Part shown: one piece after another, positions 5,246 through 13,683 of the stretch
Layout: each line of letters begins with the position of its first letter
Numbering within the stretch: the stretch's first letter is position 1
DNA from: UBA10001 sp964349095
Lineage (GTDB): Bacteria > Patescibacteriota > Patescibacteriia > Veblenbacterales > UBA10138
Direction of reading: 5' to 3'
DNA: 17,033 nucleotides
NCBI GenBank assembly: GCA_964349095.1
Contig: CAYGFD010000014.1
Coordinates: forward strand, 1 to 17,033
Notes under the pieces: generated by a model
Seen by the model: the letters and a program-made list of their open reading frames with translations, nothing else
What the model was told of the DNA's origin: nothing
Database searches by the model: none
Made by a program: the position numbers and the translations under genes

Positions 5246-5957
5246 TAGAATTATTGGAAGCTTTTTTACCAAACATTATATACTGCTGCAATATTTGTAA
5301 TAGGGTATTAGCTAGCCAATACAACATTAAGCCACCAGGTAAACTGAGGCCAAATATTACTGTTAAGCCCGGCATAAAATAAAGCATCTGCTTATTCATC
5401 ATGGCGGTCGCATCTGGCTTGCCCTGGGCTACTAGCGCATTTTGCTTTGTTTTCATTAACATTTTAGTGGCCCAAAACTGCGCGAGGCCGGCTAGTAGGC
5501 CAATGACCCATAGCGGGTGGCTTAGATCATAACCAAGTATGAAAGGGTCGATGTGACCTGGGTTCGAAACAAATGGATAAAGTAAATTAAACCCCTCTGA
5601 ATTAAGCCCGTCTCTAAATACCCTAAACACTGCATATAAAAAAGGTAACTGCACTAGCATGGGCAGGCAGGAAGAAAAAGGGTTAACCTTTTCCTGCTTA
5701 TAAAGAGCCATCATTTCCCGAGTCATGGCCTGATTATCGTCTTTGTATTTTTCCTTCAATTCATTTATTTTTGGCTGTATATCCTGTAGTGCTTTCTGCG
5801 CCTTAATTGATTGACGAGAAAAAGGGTACAATATCAATTTAATGATAATGGTCAGACCTAATATAGATAAGGCAACGTTTTGACCTAAAACGTTGTATAA
5901 CCAAATCAGCAGGTTAAAAATTGGTTGATAAAAAATTATAGAAAAAATATTACCCAT
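5229..5957 (-). CDS. yidC: Membrane protein insertase YidC/Oxa1 family (242 aa)
   Basis: YidC inserts membrane proteins into the lipid bilayer, alone or with SecYEG. The short form seen here lacks the large periplasmic domain of proteobacterial YidC, like Gram-positive homologues. Visible landmarks are YPFSRQSIKAQKALQDIQPKI (about 46-66) with Arg48 in the position of the hydrophilic-groove arginine, the charged coiled C1 loop KYKDDNQAMTREMMALYKQEKVNP (about 71-94), the transmembrane stretch LPMLVQLPFLYAVFRVF, and the final helix pair with GLMLYWLANTLLQILQQY. The tail is polar and asparagine-rich. It follows yidD by 5 bases and belongs to the rpmH-rnpA-yidD-yidC cluster, the classic arrangement next to dnaA. 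Confidence 0.95.
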   Translation of the reverse strand: MGNIFSIIFYQPIFNLLIWLYNVLGQNVALSILGLTIIIKLILYPFSRQSIKAQKALQDIQPKINELKEKYKDDNQAMTREMMALYKQEKVNPFSSCLPMLVQLPFLYAVFRVFRDGLNSEGFNLLYPFVSNPGHIDPFILGYDLSHPLWVIGLLAGLAQFWATKMLMKTKQNALVAQGKPDATAMMNKQMLYFMPGLTVIFGLSLPGGLMLYWLANTLLQILQQYIMFGKKASNNSNDNNK

Positions 5958-5962
5958 AAAAA

Positions 5963-6232
5963 TTATGATACTGGATCATAGCCCCCTTTTTGCCAAGGAT
6001 GGCAACGAAATAATCGCTTAATAGACATTATACCACCTTTTAATACCCCGTATTTCTCAACCGCCTGATAAGCATACTCTGAACAAGATGGAACAAATCG
6101 ACACCCATTTAAGGGGTTAACAACCCTCCCAAAACCATGATCTGGTGATATAGTCTTTTGGTAAAACCTGATAAGAAACAGAAGCAGGCCCCTTACCTGC
6201 AACGCTATCTGCTGGAAAAAATTAATCTTCAT
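5963..6232 (-). CDS. yidD: Membrane protein insertion efficiency factor YidD (89 aa)
   Basis: YidD is a small inner-membrane-associated protein that helps insertion through YidC. The family core is complete: LLFLIRFYQKTISP, then NGCRFVPSCSEYAYQAVEKYG with its conserved cysteines, then KGGIMSIKRLFRCHPWQKGGYDPV. The length is normal. The start at 6232 overlaps the rnpA stop by 4 bases (ATGA), a typical sign of coupled translation. Confidence 0.95.
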   Translation of the reverse strand: MKINFFQQIALQVRGLLLFLIRFYQKTISPDHGFGRVVNPLNGCRFVPSCSEYAYQAVEKYGVLKGGIMSIKRLFRCHPWQKGGYDPVS

Positions 6233-6582
6233 CTTTTATTACTAATATTAGCCAAATCTTTAATTATTTTATCAATATTGTCACTAATATTAGCCCATTT
6301 TTCATCCAATACGACCTTTCTTAATGTAAAAATCAATAAAAAGCCCTTTTTAGGCATTATTTTTAATGTTTTTGCCAATGCCGCCCAAATACGCCTTCGG
6401 GCAAGATTTCTTTTATTTGCCTTTCCTACCTCTTTTATAGATGCTACAACAGCGATTTTTGTGTCTATATTTGGCCCGATGAAATAACGCAAAGTAAACA
6501 ATGGAAAATTTCTTCTCTTTCCAAGTTTGTATACTTTCTTAAAATCTTCTTCTTGTTTTAGTTTGTACTTATTAGGTAGCAT
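6229..6582 (-). CDS. rnpA: Ribonuclease P protein component (117 aa)
   Basis: Protein subunit of RNase P, which binds the pre-tRNA leader and helps the RNA subunit cut tRNA 5' ends. The start MLPNKYKLKQEEDFKKVYKLG fits the family, as does the RNR-type motif KANKRNLARRRIWAAL (about 49-64). The protein is strongly basic, and its normal length is about 115 residues. It starts 2 bases after the rpmH stop and overlaps yidD, so it is translated within a compact operon driven from upstream of rpmH. The RNase P RNA itself is not in this window. Confidence 0.93.
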   Translation of the reverse strand: MLPNKYKLKQEEDFKKVYKLGKRRNFPLFTLRYFIGPNIDTKIAVVASIKEVGKANKRNLARRRIWAALAKTLKIMPKKGFLLIFTLRKVVLDEKWANISDNIDKIIKDLANISNKR

Positions 6583-6584
6583 TA

Positions 6585-6722
6585 CTAGGCGCTAAGTTTT
6601 TTGCGACCACGACTACGGCGTCTGGCCAAAACTTTTTTACCCGCCGCCGAAGACATGCGTTTTCTAAAACCATGCTTTTTGGCACGATGAAGCTTTTTTG
6701 GTTGATGAGTTCTTTTTGGCAT
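6585..6722 (-). CDS. rpmH: 50S ribosomal protein L34 (45 aa)
   Basis: Translating the complement gives MPKRTHQPKKLHRAKKHGFR and then KRMSSAAGKKVLARRRSRGRKKLSA, the unmistakable L34 pattern (PKRTxQP, KKHGFRxRM, ARRRxxGRxxLSA). It is 45 residues, normal for the family, which forms part of the large ribosomal subunit. It is the first gene of the minus-strand operon, with a promoter about 22 bases upstream. The stop TAG is separated from the rnpA ATG by 2 bases. Confidence 0.96.
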   Translation of the reverse strand: MPKRTHQPKKLHRAKKHGFRKRMSSAAGKKVLARRRSRGRKKLSA

Positions 6723-6744
6723 ATATTATTATTTAAGCTATCTC

Positions 6745-6773
6745 AATATAGCAATTGGGTGGCTTTTGGTCAA
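6745..6773 (-). promoter_or_regulatory. Promoter of the rpmH-rnpA-yidD-yidC operon
   Basis: On the minus strand TTGACC (6768-6773), a 17-base spacer and TATATT (6745-6750) match the sigma70 consensus in nearly every position. It is the best promoter in the window and diverges from the dnaA promoter. Confidence 0.82.
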
Positions 6774-6783
6774 AGTATAAAAT

Positions 6784-6824
6784 GAATCCACAACCTTTAC
6801 ACACCTTATAAACAGATATAAAAT
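6784..6824 (+). promoter_or_regulatory. dnaA promoter with overlapping DnaA-box-like sites
   Basis: TTTACA (6796-6801) and TAAAAT (6819-6824) are 17 bases apart, giving a start near 6831. GAATCCACA (6784-6792) and CTTTACACA (6795-6803) each differ from the DnaA box TTATNCACA at two positions, and they lie next to and over the -35. DnaA binding here would repress its own gene, which is known in other bacteria. For this sequence it is inference. Confidence 0.55.
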
Positions 6825-6873
6825 TTTTAACGGTATTCGGTTAGTGTTTTTTAGTATAAACTTTATAGAACAT

Positions 6874-8220
6874 ATGACAAACGAGCAATTGTGGCAATCT
6901 ACCTTGGGTGAATTGGAATTATTAATTAGTAAAGCCAATTTCACAACCTGGTTTAAAAACACCTACATCGAATCATATGCTAATGACCGTGTAGTAGTAG
7001 CCGTTCCTAATGCTTTTACAAAGGCCTGGCTTGAAAAGAAATATCATGAGTTCATTGTAAAAGCGATAAAGAATATTGCTGGGCAGGAAATAAAAGAAAT
7101 TATCTATAACGTTAACACTAGTCGACCAGCTCCGGTTATGGTCTCTGATGTTATGGAAATTAGAACTGAAAATATTATTCACCGCCCTGTAAATAGGGGG
7201 GCGCTGAATCCTTATTATATTTTTGAAAATTTTATTATTGGTAAAAATAGCGAGTTGGCTCATGCTGCATCCAGAGCAGTAAGCGAAAACCCCGGCGGCG
7301 CCTACAACCCTTTGTTTATTTATGGCGGTTCTGGCTTAGGCAAAACCCATTTACTACAGGCTATTGGCCACGAAATATTAAAAAAAACCCCAGATAAACA
7401 AGTTTTGTACGTTACTTGTGAAAAATTTACCAACGAATTTATTGAAGCCATTAGTAAAGGTAAAATGGACAAATTTAAAAACAGCTATCGCAATATTGAT
7501 GTGCTTTTAGTAGATGATATTCAGTTTTTAGCTGGGAAAGAAGGCACACAGGAAGAGTTTTTTCATACTTTTAACACCCTGCACCAAGCAAACAAGCAGA
7601 TAGTATTAACTTCTGATCGCCCCCCTAAAGCTATACCAACCCTCGAACAAAGGCTGGTTTCGCGTTTTGAATGGGGAATGCTAGCCGATATAATGTTGCC
7701 GGATTTAGAGACCCGTATAGCTATTTTAGAGGCTAAGTGTAAGGATAAAAACTATATTTTAACAAAGGATGTTATTAACTACTTGGCCAGTAATGCCCAA
7801 AACAATATTCGAGAACTTGAAGGTAGTTTAAATAAAATAATGGCCTGGAAACAATTAAACAACCAAGGGCTTGATTTAGAGTCTGTTAAGAATATCTTGC
7901 AATACAACAACACCCCTGACCGCTCACAAGCTATTACCCCTAAAAAAATTATATCAGTCGTCTGTAAATATTTTGATATTAGTAATGAGGATTTGGTAGG
8001 GGCTAGTAGAAAAAAACAGTTGGTTTTTCCAAGACAAATCGCTATGTATTTAATGCGTTCCGAAACAAAATCTTCATACCCAAATATTGGCCAGGAGTTA
8101 GGGGGGAGAGACCACACCACCGCCATGCACGCTTATCTCAAGATTGTTGCAGAATTAAAAACCAACCAAACCCTTCAACATGATATCAACAGTGTTATAC
8201 AACAACTCTCTGATAATTAA
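6874..8220 (+). CDS. dnaA: Chromosomal replication initiator DnaA (448 aa)
   Basis: DnaA binds boxes at oriC, opens the duplex and loads the helicase. All four domains are visible: the N-terminal domain (MTNEQLWQSTLGELELLISK), a short variable linker (about 85-110), the AAA+ core with Walker A GGSGLGKTH (151-159) and Walker B LLVDDIQFL (211-219), and the C-terminal DNA-binding domain ending in the signature GRDHTTAMHA. I choose ATG 6874 because the protein family starts with MTNEQLW. A GTG at 6844 would add ten residues (MFFSINFIEH) that are not family-like. No Shine-Dalgarno is present. It is flanked on both sides by DnaA-box-like sequences. Confidence 0.97.
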   Translation: MTNEQLWQSTLGELELLISKANFTTWFKNTYIESYANDRVVVAVPNAFTKAWLEKKYHEFIVKAIKNIAGQEIKEIIYNVNTSRPAPVMVSDVMEIRTENIIHRPVNRGALNPYYIFENFIIGKNSELAHAASRAVSENPGGAYNPLFIYGGSGLGKTHLLQAIGHEILKKTPDKQVLYVTCEKFTNEFIEAISKGKMDKFKNSYRNIDVLLVDDIQFLAGKEGTQEEFFHTFNTLHQANKQIVLTSDRPPKAIPTLEQRLVSRFEWGMLADIMLPDLETRIAILEAKCKDKNYILTKDVINYLASNAQNNIRELEGSLNKIMAWKQLNNQGLDLESVKNILQYNNTPDRSQAITPKKIISVVCKYFDISNEDLVGASRKKQLVFPRQIAMYLMRSETKSSYPNIGQELGGRDHTTAMHAYLKIVAELKTNQTLQHDINSVIQQLSDN

Positions 8221-8230
8221 TTTTTCTTAA

Positions 8231-8344
8231 CCATCCACAACTTGTTAGAGATTCAGTAACAGCCCCATCCACAACATACGAACATAGAAAAAAATTATTC
8301 ACCTATATTTTTAAGCCCTAAAAAAACTTATTAACTTATACACA
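8231..8344. other. Putative chromosomal replication origin (oriC) between dnaA and dnaN
   Basis: This AT-rich spacer holds two copies of CCATCCACAAC (8231-8241 and 8265-8275), TTATTCACC (8295-8303) and a perfect DnaA box TTATACACA (8336-8344), all in the same orientation. A run of A/T (about 8287-8340) could be the unwinding element. Position beside dnaA and dnaN supports the call. The two CCATCCACA sites each differ from the consensus at two positions. Confidence 0.65.
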
Positions 8345-8353
8345 TCAACTACT

Positions 8354-9460
8354 ATGAAGATAACTTGTACTAAAGAAAACTTATATAAAGGTCTAATAGT
8401 TGTTTCTAACCTCGCTGGTCGCAACACCACCCTCCCGATATTAAATAATATTTTATTAAAAACAGAGTCTGGTTTATTAACTTTACAATCCACCAATTTA
8501 GAAATCGGTGTAGTAACGAAAGTTCGTGGGAAGGTGGACGAAGAGGGGGCGATAACTGTTCAAGGACGATTGTTTACGGAACTGGTTTCCTTACTTCCAA
8601 ACGACAAGATAAGTTTAGAGCTTGAGGGTTTAAATTTAAAAATTTCTTGTGCCGGACACCAAAGCGTTGTGAGGGGGCTTTCGGCGGATGACTACCCAGT
8701 AATACCAGAAGTTGTTGGAAAGAAAGTTTTTAATTACAAAAACCAAGATCTAGGTGAGGCGTTAAACCAGGTTTTGTTGGCTGTTAATACAAATGAAAAT
8801 AGGCCTGAAATTAGCGGAATTTTAATGATTTTGGACAATAAAAAAATGACACTAGTTGGGACAGATAGTTATAGGTTGGCTGAAAAAAGCATAGACACTA
8901 TTAAAGGCGATGGCGAGGGTAAAGTTATTATTCCCCCAAAAACCGCTCAACAACTGATTAAGGTTTTATCAAACAGCGAGGGTATAGATGTGGCGCTGGG
9001 TATTGGGGATAATCAAATTATGTTTTCGGTTGATGAGACGGTAATAGTATCCCGTTTAATATCAGCGCAGTTTCCAGACTATCAACAGATTATCCCAAAG
9101 AATTTTAATACCACAGTGCAAATGGATAAAAATAATTTACTGCAAGCAGTAAAAAGCGCGGGGCTGTTTACTAGATCGGGAATAAATGATGTGCGTTTTG
9201 TGATAGACGCAGACAACAAGACTATGGCGATTTCCTCAGCCAATAATCAGGTGGGTGAAGATGTGTCGGTTTTGCCATTATCTAAAGTGACCGGCCAGTC
9301 AAACGAAATAGTTTTTAATTATCACTATCTCTTAAACGGTCTAGAGGCTCTGGCCAGTAAGGATATTGAATTGCAGGTTGTGGATACCAACAATCCTGGA
9401 TTATTAAAAGCCGTAGATGATAATAATTACATCTACATAATAATGCCAATCCGTCAGTAA
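8354..9460 (+). CDS. dnaN: DNA polymerase III subunit beta, sliding clamp (368 aa)
   Basis: Forms the ring that tethers DNA polymerase III and other repair factors to DNA. The three-domain repeat pattern is complete: MKITCTKENLYKGLIVVSNLAGRNTTLPIL opens domain 1 and TDSYRLAEKSI closes domain 2 (the conserved TDSYRLA). The C-terminal end NYIYIIMPIR matches the family's Y..MP(I/L)R, which is part of the peptide-binding pocket. Length is normal. The ATG at 8354 has no Shine-Dalgarno and lies ten bases after a perfect DnaA box. Its stop abuts the stop of the convergent PBP gene with no spacer. Confidence 0.97.
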   Translation: MKITCTKENLYKGLIVVSNLAGRNTTLPILNNILLKTESGLLTLQSTNLEIGVVTKVRGKVDEEGAITVQGRLFTELVSLLPNDKISLELEGLNLKISCAGHQSVVRGLSADDYPVIPEVVGKKVFNYKNQDLGEALNQVLLAVNTNENRPEISGILMILDNKKMTLVGTDSYRLAEKSIDTIKGDGEGKVIIPPKTAQQLIKVLSNSEGIDVALGIGDNQIMFSVDETVIVSRLISAQFPDYQQIIPKNFNTTVQMDKNNLLQAVKSAGLFTRSGINDVRFVIDADNKTMAISSANNQVGEDVSVLPLSKVTGQSNEIVFNYHYLLNGLEALASKDIELQVVDTNNPGLLKAVDDNNYIYIIMPIRQ

Positions 9461-12274
9461 CTATTCTACACGGAAATTTATAGGTTTGCTGGTTTTTGTA
9501 ATACCCAAGTTATCGGTCAGTATTAGGTAAACACTATAATCCCCCACCCCTTTAAAAGCCAGCTGGGTTGAAATGCTGGTTTGAATATTTTCAATAACAC
9601 CGAACCAATTCGATTGACCATCATTTATTTTATAATAAAGGTCAATTTTTTTTATTTGGCCAGGGTTGTTTAAATTAAAACTTAAATTAGTGGAGCCTGA
9701 ATCAACACTAAAGACATCGTTATTGTTCGGAGACGCCCAGTTAAAAGAAAACGGTGAAGCTACTGGTGTAGTTAAAAGGTTAAAATTTGATTCAGCGCTA
9801 GCGGAATTATCAATATCGTCAAACGCCACCACCCTTAATCTATGGAAGCCATTCGTTAGTTCATCGGTAATAGTTAGGTTTAGTGAAAAAGGATAAACCT
9901 TACTTTCCCCAATAAACTGGTTGTCGATGTAGTAAGCCGCCCTATTAATTCCACGGCGCGCAAACGCGTTGATTGTAAATGTGGTGGGGTTAGTAGAAAC
10001 GGTTTGGCCTTCGCTCGGATACATTATATTTAGAGAGGGGACATTTTCAGGTATGTGTAAATCATCAAAGTCAGTTGGCGGAGACTCATCGTATAAACCC
10101 TGAGCTTGAGACCAGCGCCTCACCGCCGCCTCCCAGTTTTCAAATTGAGGATCACTGGTGGGGTTGGTGGTAAGGTCTCCTAACGGGTTGTCTTTATTAA
10201 TATAATATAAAATAGTGTGGTATTGGCGGTATCTTCTTTTTTCTACAAACGAAGGTGGTGTAAGATTGGTGGCAAGCTTGCCGCTAGCTCGGTCAATTAA
10301 AACATCACTACCACTTAAAAAACCATTTACCATTGGATTATTAACTGATACCGGTTCAGGGGGTGTAAAATTTTCAACCGCCGTACCCGCCAAGGCCTTA
10401 CTCATAAACGACTGCCAAATAGGCGCCGCCACTACAGAACCATCTGCCCCTCTTTTCATCTCAGAGTTATCGCTGTTGCCCACCCAAACGCCGGCAGCTA
10501 GAGAAGGTGTATAACCAAGAGTCCAAGCATCGCGGTAATCATTGGTTGTACCAGTTTTAGCGGCGACCGGGCGATCACCTAAAGTCAGATAATTATTTTG
10601 TCCAAAAATATAGGCACGAGCGTTATTGTCGGAAAGTACACTGCTTGTTTCGCGAGTAATTTGTGGCTCCAAAACCTTTCTTTCCTCATTATCTTTATAT
10701 TCCTCCAGAGTAGTCCCAGTAGGGTCAGTTACTTTGAGTATTGGGTAAGTTGGTTTATAAACACCTTCGCGAGCGAGTGTGGCAAAGGCATTGGTGTGTT
10801 CTAACAATTTAACTTCTGCGCCACCTAATACTAGCGACAAACCAAATCGACTACGGTCATGCAGGGTGGTGTAGCCTAATGTGTCGGCTAGGTTTAAGAC
10901 ATTATCAATACCGGTTAGGTATAGAATTTTTACTGCCGGAATATTTAAAGATCCAGCTAGGGCTTGCCGCAAACTAACAGGGCCGTTTTCCTTATCATTA
11001 TAGTTGTGGGGGGTGTAATCTTTGGTATCGGTTTTAAAAGTAGTAACAACGTCAAATAAAATAGTTTCTGGGGTATAACCTTTCTCAAATGCTTTAGTGT
11101 AGACGATTGGTTTAAAAGAGGATCCGGGCTGTCGAGGGCGCAGTGCAACATTTACCTGACCAGCTATTTCATCATTAAAATAATCTCTGGAGCCAACCAT
11201 CGCCACAATTTGTCCGGTTTTTGTATCGATTGCGGTGAGGGCCGCATTCTGCGCTTTATAACCTTTATTTTTTTCCTCACTGGCGGCAATTGCCTCTTCC
11301 GCTGCTTTTTGCTTTTTTAAGTCTAGGGTCGTGATAATTTTTAAACCACCTTGCTCAACAGTTTTTTCGCCATATTTTTCTGCCAACAATTCTCTAATAT
11401 AAAAAACAAAATGTGGCGCAATAATATTTTCCTGTTTTTCGACAAAGGATAATTTTTCTGTTTTAGCCGCCGCCGCCTCTTCTTCGCTAATATAACCCTC
11501 ATTTACCATTTCACCGATAATGTATTGTTGGCGAGCGATTAATTCGTCAATGTGACTTCCCCAAGGTGAAAAATAAGTCGGAGCTTTTGGAATAGCAGCC
11601 AGTATTGCACTCTCAGCGAGGCTTAGGTTGGAAACATCTTTTCCAAAAAACATTTGCGCAGCGGCCTGCGCTCCATAAGCGTTGGAGCCGTAAGGGATTT
11701 CATTAAAATATAACTTTAGTATCTCGTCTTTAGAAAATTTTCTTTCAATTTGATACGCTAAAATTACCTCTTTAATTTTTCGTAGGTAACTTTTTTCTCC
11801 GCCCACGATAGCGTTTTTTATAAATTGTTGTGTAATAGTTGACCCTCCCTGAGCCTTATCACCACTTACTATATTTACTAACAAGGAGCGAATCATGGAT
11901 GTAAACTTAAAACCTTTGTGCTCATAAAAACTTCTGTCCTCAGCGGTCAAGGTGGCGTGCTGTAAATAAAGGGGTATGTCTTTAAGCTCTACACTAGTTC
12001 GTCTTTGTGTTCCGTGTATATCATAAAGAACGGTTTCGCCGGTACGGTCATATATTTTGGTGCTTTGAGGTACAGTACGGCGGATAATACCTTCAGGGGT
12101 TGGTAGATCTCGGCTGGCCCAGATAAAAACAGCCCCAGATCCAATGAAACCAATAAGTACTATATAAAGTATTATTTTTTTCCAAGGCCAGCGTTTTCGG
12201 CGTGCGCCTGATTTAGGCGTAGCGGGGTGTCGCCAGCTGGTGCTATTGTTTGGAGAATAAACTTTCCTTTTCAT
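9461..12274 (-). CDS. Class A penicillin-binding protein 1A with C-terminal Ig-like region (937 aa)
   Basis: Bifunctional peptidoglycan synthase anchored in the membrane: it polymerises glycan strands and cross-links peptides. A basic cytoplasmic head (1-33) precedes one membrane helix (about 34-53). The GT51 glycosyltransferase has catalytic-type Glu112 in TAEDRSFYEHKG, then GGSTITQQ (143-150) and ERKFSKDEILKLYFN. The transpeptidase has PGSSFKP with nucleophile Ser385, SLN (442-444) and KTGT (573-576). Beyond about 735 the chain continues as two Ig-like beta-sandwich regions (for example FTINAFARRGINRAAYYIDN), which probably bind wall or protein partners. Class A PBPs usually end near the transpeptidase, so this tail of some 200 residues is extra. 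It starts from a divergent promoter shared with tyrS. Confidence 0.95.
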   Translation of the reverse strand: MKRKVYSPNNSTSWRHPATPKSGARRKRWPWKKIILYIVLIGFIGSGAVFIWASRDLPTPEGIIRRTVPQSTKIYDRTGETVLYDIHGTQRRTSVELKDIPLYLQHATLTAEDRSFYEHKGFKFTSMIRSLLVNIVSGDKAQGGSTITQQFIKNAIVGGEKSYLRKIKEVILAYQIERKFSKDEILKLYFNEIPYGSNAYGAQAAAQMFFGKDVSNLSLAESAILAAIPKAPTYFSPWGSHIDELIARQQYIIGEMVNEGYISEEEAAAAKTEKLSFVEKQENIIAPHFVFYIRELLAEKYGEKTVEQGGLKIITTLDLKKQKAAEEAIAASEEKNKGYKAQNAALTAIDTKTGQIVAMVGSRDYFNDEIAGQVNVALRPRQPGSSFKPIVYTKAFEKGYTPETILFDVVTTFKTDTKDYTPHNYNDKENGPVSLRQALAGSLNIPAVKILYLTGIDNVLNLADTLGYTTLHDRSRFGLSLVLGGAEVKLLEHTNAFATLAREGVYKPTYPILKVTDPTGTTLEEYKDNEERKVLEPQITRETSSVLSDNNARAYIFGQNNYLTLGDRPVAAKTGTTNDYRDAWTLGYTPSLAAGVWVGNSDNSEMKRGADGSVVAAPIWQSFMSKALAGTAVENFTPPEPVSVNNPMVNGFLSGSDVLIDRASGKLATNLTPPSFVEKRRYRQYHTILYYINKDNPLGDLTTNPTSDPQFENWEAAVRRWSQAQGLYDESPPTDFDDLHIPENVPSLNIMYPSEGQTVSTNPTTFTINAFARRGINRAAYYIDNQFIGESKVYPFSLNLTITDELTNGFHRLRVVAFDDIDNSASAESNFNLLTTPVASPFSFNWASPNNNDVFSVDSGSTNLSFNLNNPGQIKKIDLYYKINDGQSNWFGVIENIQTSISTQLAFKGVGDYSVYLILTDNLGITKTSKPINFRVE

Positions 12275-12286
12275 AAATATAACTTA

Positions 12287-12319
12287 TTCAATTATAGCAG
12301 GCGCCGTGCTACAATTAAA
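12287..12319. promoter_or_regulatory. Overlapping divergent promoters for the PBP gene and tyrS
   Basis: Minus strand: a perfect TATAAT (12291-12296), 17 bases, and a weak -35 TTTAAT (12314-12319) for the PBP gene. Plus strand: TACAAT (12310-12315) with a weak TTCAAT -35 (12287-12292), 17 bases apart, for tyrS. The two elements overlap almost completely, so polymerase can probably use only one at a time. The tyrS transcript would start about six bases before its ATG, making it nearly leaderless. Confidence 0.55.
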
Positions 12320-12327
12320 ACAATATT

Positions 12328-13530
12328 ATGAAAAAGACTATTACTGATTTAGGTAAAATAAATCAATTATTAAGTCGCGGGGTGGAGGATGTTATAGTCG
12401 CTGCCCGGCTTAAAAAACGCCTTTTGTCGGGCGAGGTACTGAGAATTAAATTGGGCATTGACCCAACTGGCCCGCGCTTACACCTTGGTAGGGCGGTTGC
12501 TTTATGGAAATTACGAGAATTTCAAGACTTGGGACATAAAGTGGTATTAATCATCGGCGATTTTACGGCCTTAGTGGGAGACCCCTCAGATAAATTATCA
12601 AAACGTCCTTTTTTAACTGAAGAACAGGTGGCGGAGAATATGAAAAATTATAAGAAACAGTTGGGCCTGATTTTGGATTTAGACAAAGTCGAGTGGCGTT
12701 ACAATAGTGAGTGGTTGAGTGCCATGACTTTTATTGAGGTAGCAAAATTAGCAGAATCTTTTACTGTGCAACAAATGTTGGCACGTAGAAATTTTAAAGA
12801 CAGATTTAGCGCTAATCAAGAGATAAGTATAAGAGAGTTATTATACCCACTTATGCAAGGTTTTGATTCTGCCGCGGTCCGCAGTGATTTGGAGGTTGGC
12901 GGCGCAGATCAACTTTTCAACTTACAGGCGGGGAGAATAATTCAACCGGTTTATAACCAGCCCCCTCAAGACATCATGACATTTACCATGTTGGAAGGAA
13001 CTGACAGTAGAAAAATGTCTACCAGTTGGGGCAATGTTATCAATATAACAGATGCACCTTTAGATATGTTTGGTAAGTTAATGTCGGTGGTTGATGAATT
13101 AATAATTAAATATTTTTATTTAACCACTAGGGTAACTACCGAAGAAATAAAAAAGTTGGAAAAAGAAATGAAGTCGGGCACTAATCCGAGAAATATTAAA
13201 GCTCGATTAGCTCAAGAAGTGGTAGCCCTTTATCATGGGGTGAAGGCAGCCAGTCATGCGGCGAGTGAGTTTGATAGTATTCATAGAGATAAAAAAGTGC
13301 CCAGCGCTATGCCAACCATGGCATGGAAAGGTGCTCAAAAAATAGATATTTTGGATTTGTTGGTTTTTGGAAAATTATCGAAAAGTAAAAGTGAGGCCAG
13401 ACGAATGGTTGAGCAAGGTGCTGTTAAGGTTAATGAAATAAAGATCAAAAATTGGCAGGAAGTAGTTGTATTAAAGAAAGAAAATATTGTGCAAGTCGGT
13501 TCGCGCCGCTTCTCACGCATAACAATTTAG
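12328..13530 (+). CDS. tyrS: Tyrosyl-tRNA synthetase (400 aa)
   Basis: Charges tRNA-Tyr with tyrosine, using ATP. It is a class I synthetase: GIDPTGP (43-49) and HLGR (52-55) correspond to the HIGH signature, GDFTALVGDPS is the nearby conserved block, and KMSTS (229-233) is the KMSKS loop. QEISIRELLYPLMQGFD and GGADQLFNL make up the tyrosine and tRNA-binding core. An S4 RNA-binding domain (about 333-395, with SKSEARRMVEQGAVKVN) ends the protein. Length is normal. The short-linker, TyrZ-like type of S4 arrangement is inferred from the spacing. It has no Shine-Dalgarno and a very short leader. Confidence 0.96.
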   Translation: MKKTITDLGKINQLLSRGVEDVIVAARLKKRLLSGEVLRIKLGIDPTGPRLHLGRAVALWKLREFQDLGHKVVLIIGDFTALVGDPSDKLSKRPFLTEEQVAENMKNYKKQLGLILDLDKVEWRYNSEWLSAMTFIEVAKLAESFTVQQMLARRNFKDRFSANQEISIRELLYPLMQGFDSAAVRSDLEVGGADQLFNLQAGRIIQPVYNQPPQDIMTFTMLEGTDSRKMSTSWGNVINITDAPLDMFGKLMSVVDELIIKYFYLTTRVTTEEIKKLEKEMKSGTNPRNIKARLAQEVVALYHGVKAASHAASEFDSIHRDKKVPSAMPTMAWKGAQKIDILDLLVFGKLSKSKSEARRMVEQGAVKVNEIKIKNWQEVVVLKKENIVQVGSRRFSRITI

Positions 13531-13532
13531 TC

Positions 13533-13561
13533 TTGACCATGATCAAAAAACATGGTATTTT
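13533..13561 (+). promoter_or_regulatory. Possible promoter of the LysM/M23 gene, with an inverted repeat in its spacer
   Basis: TTGACC (13533-13538), a 17-base spacer and TATTTT (13556-13561) could drive the downstream gene. The spacer is spanned by ACCATG (13536-13541) and CATGGT (13551-13556), a 6-bp inverted repeat around a 9-base A-rich centre. The same hairpin followed by ATTTTG could instead be a weak terminator for tyrS. I cannot decide between the two. The leader from 13562 to 13683 shows a small possible hairpin and no coding frame. Confidence 0.35.
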
Positions 13562-13683
13562 GTAGTATATTTATCAACCCACACAACCCGACGGTTATTT
13601 AGGCGCCGGCTTTTAGCGTGACCGCGAGGTAAATAAGAAGGGATAAAGATATTAATAAAGTATTATTACATTTAAGAGTTTGG

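Noticed and set aside
6844..6873. GTG start of dnaA adding ten residues
   Set aside because: The added MFFSINFIEH does not fit DnaA N-termini, whereas the ATG at 6874 gives the expected MTNEQLW.
9666..10804. Several plus-strand frames inside the PBP gene
   Set aside because: They are antisense shadows of a clearly recognised protein-coding gene.
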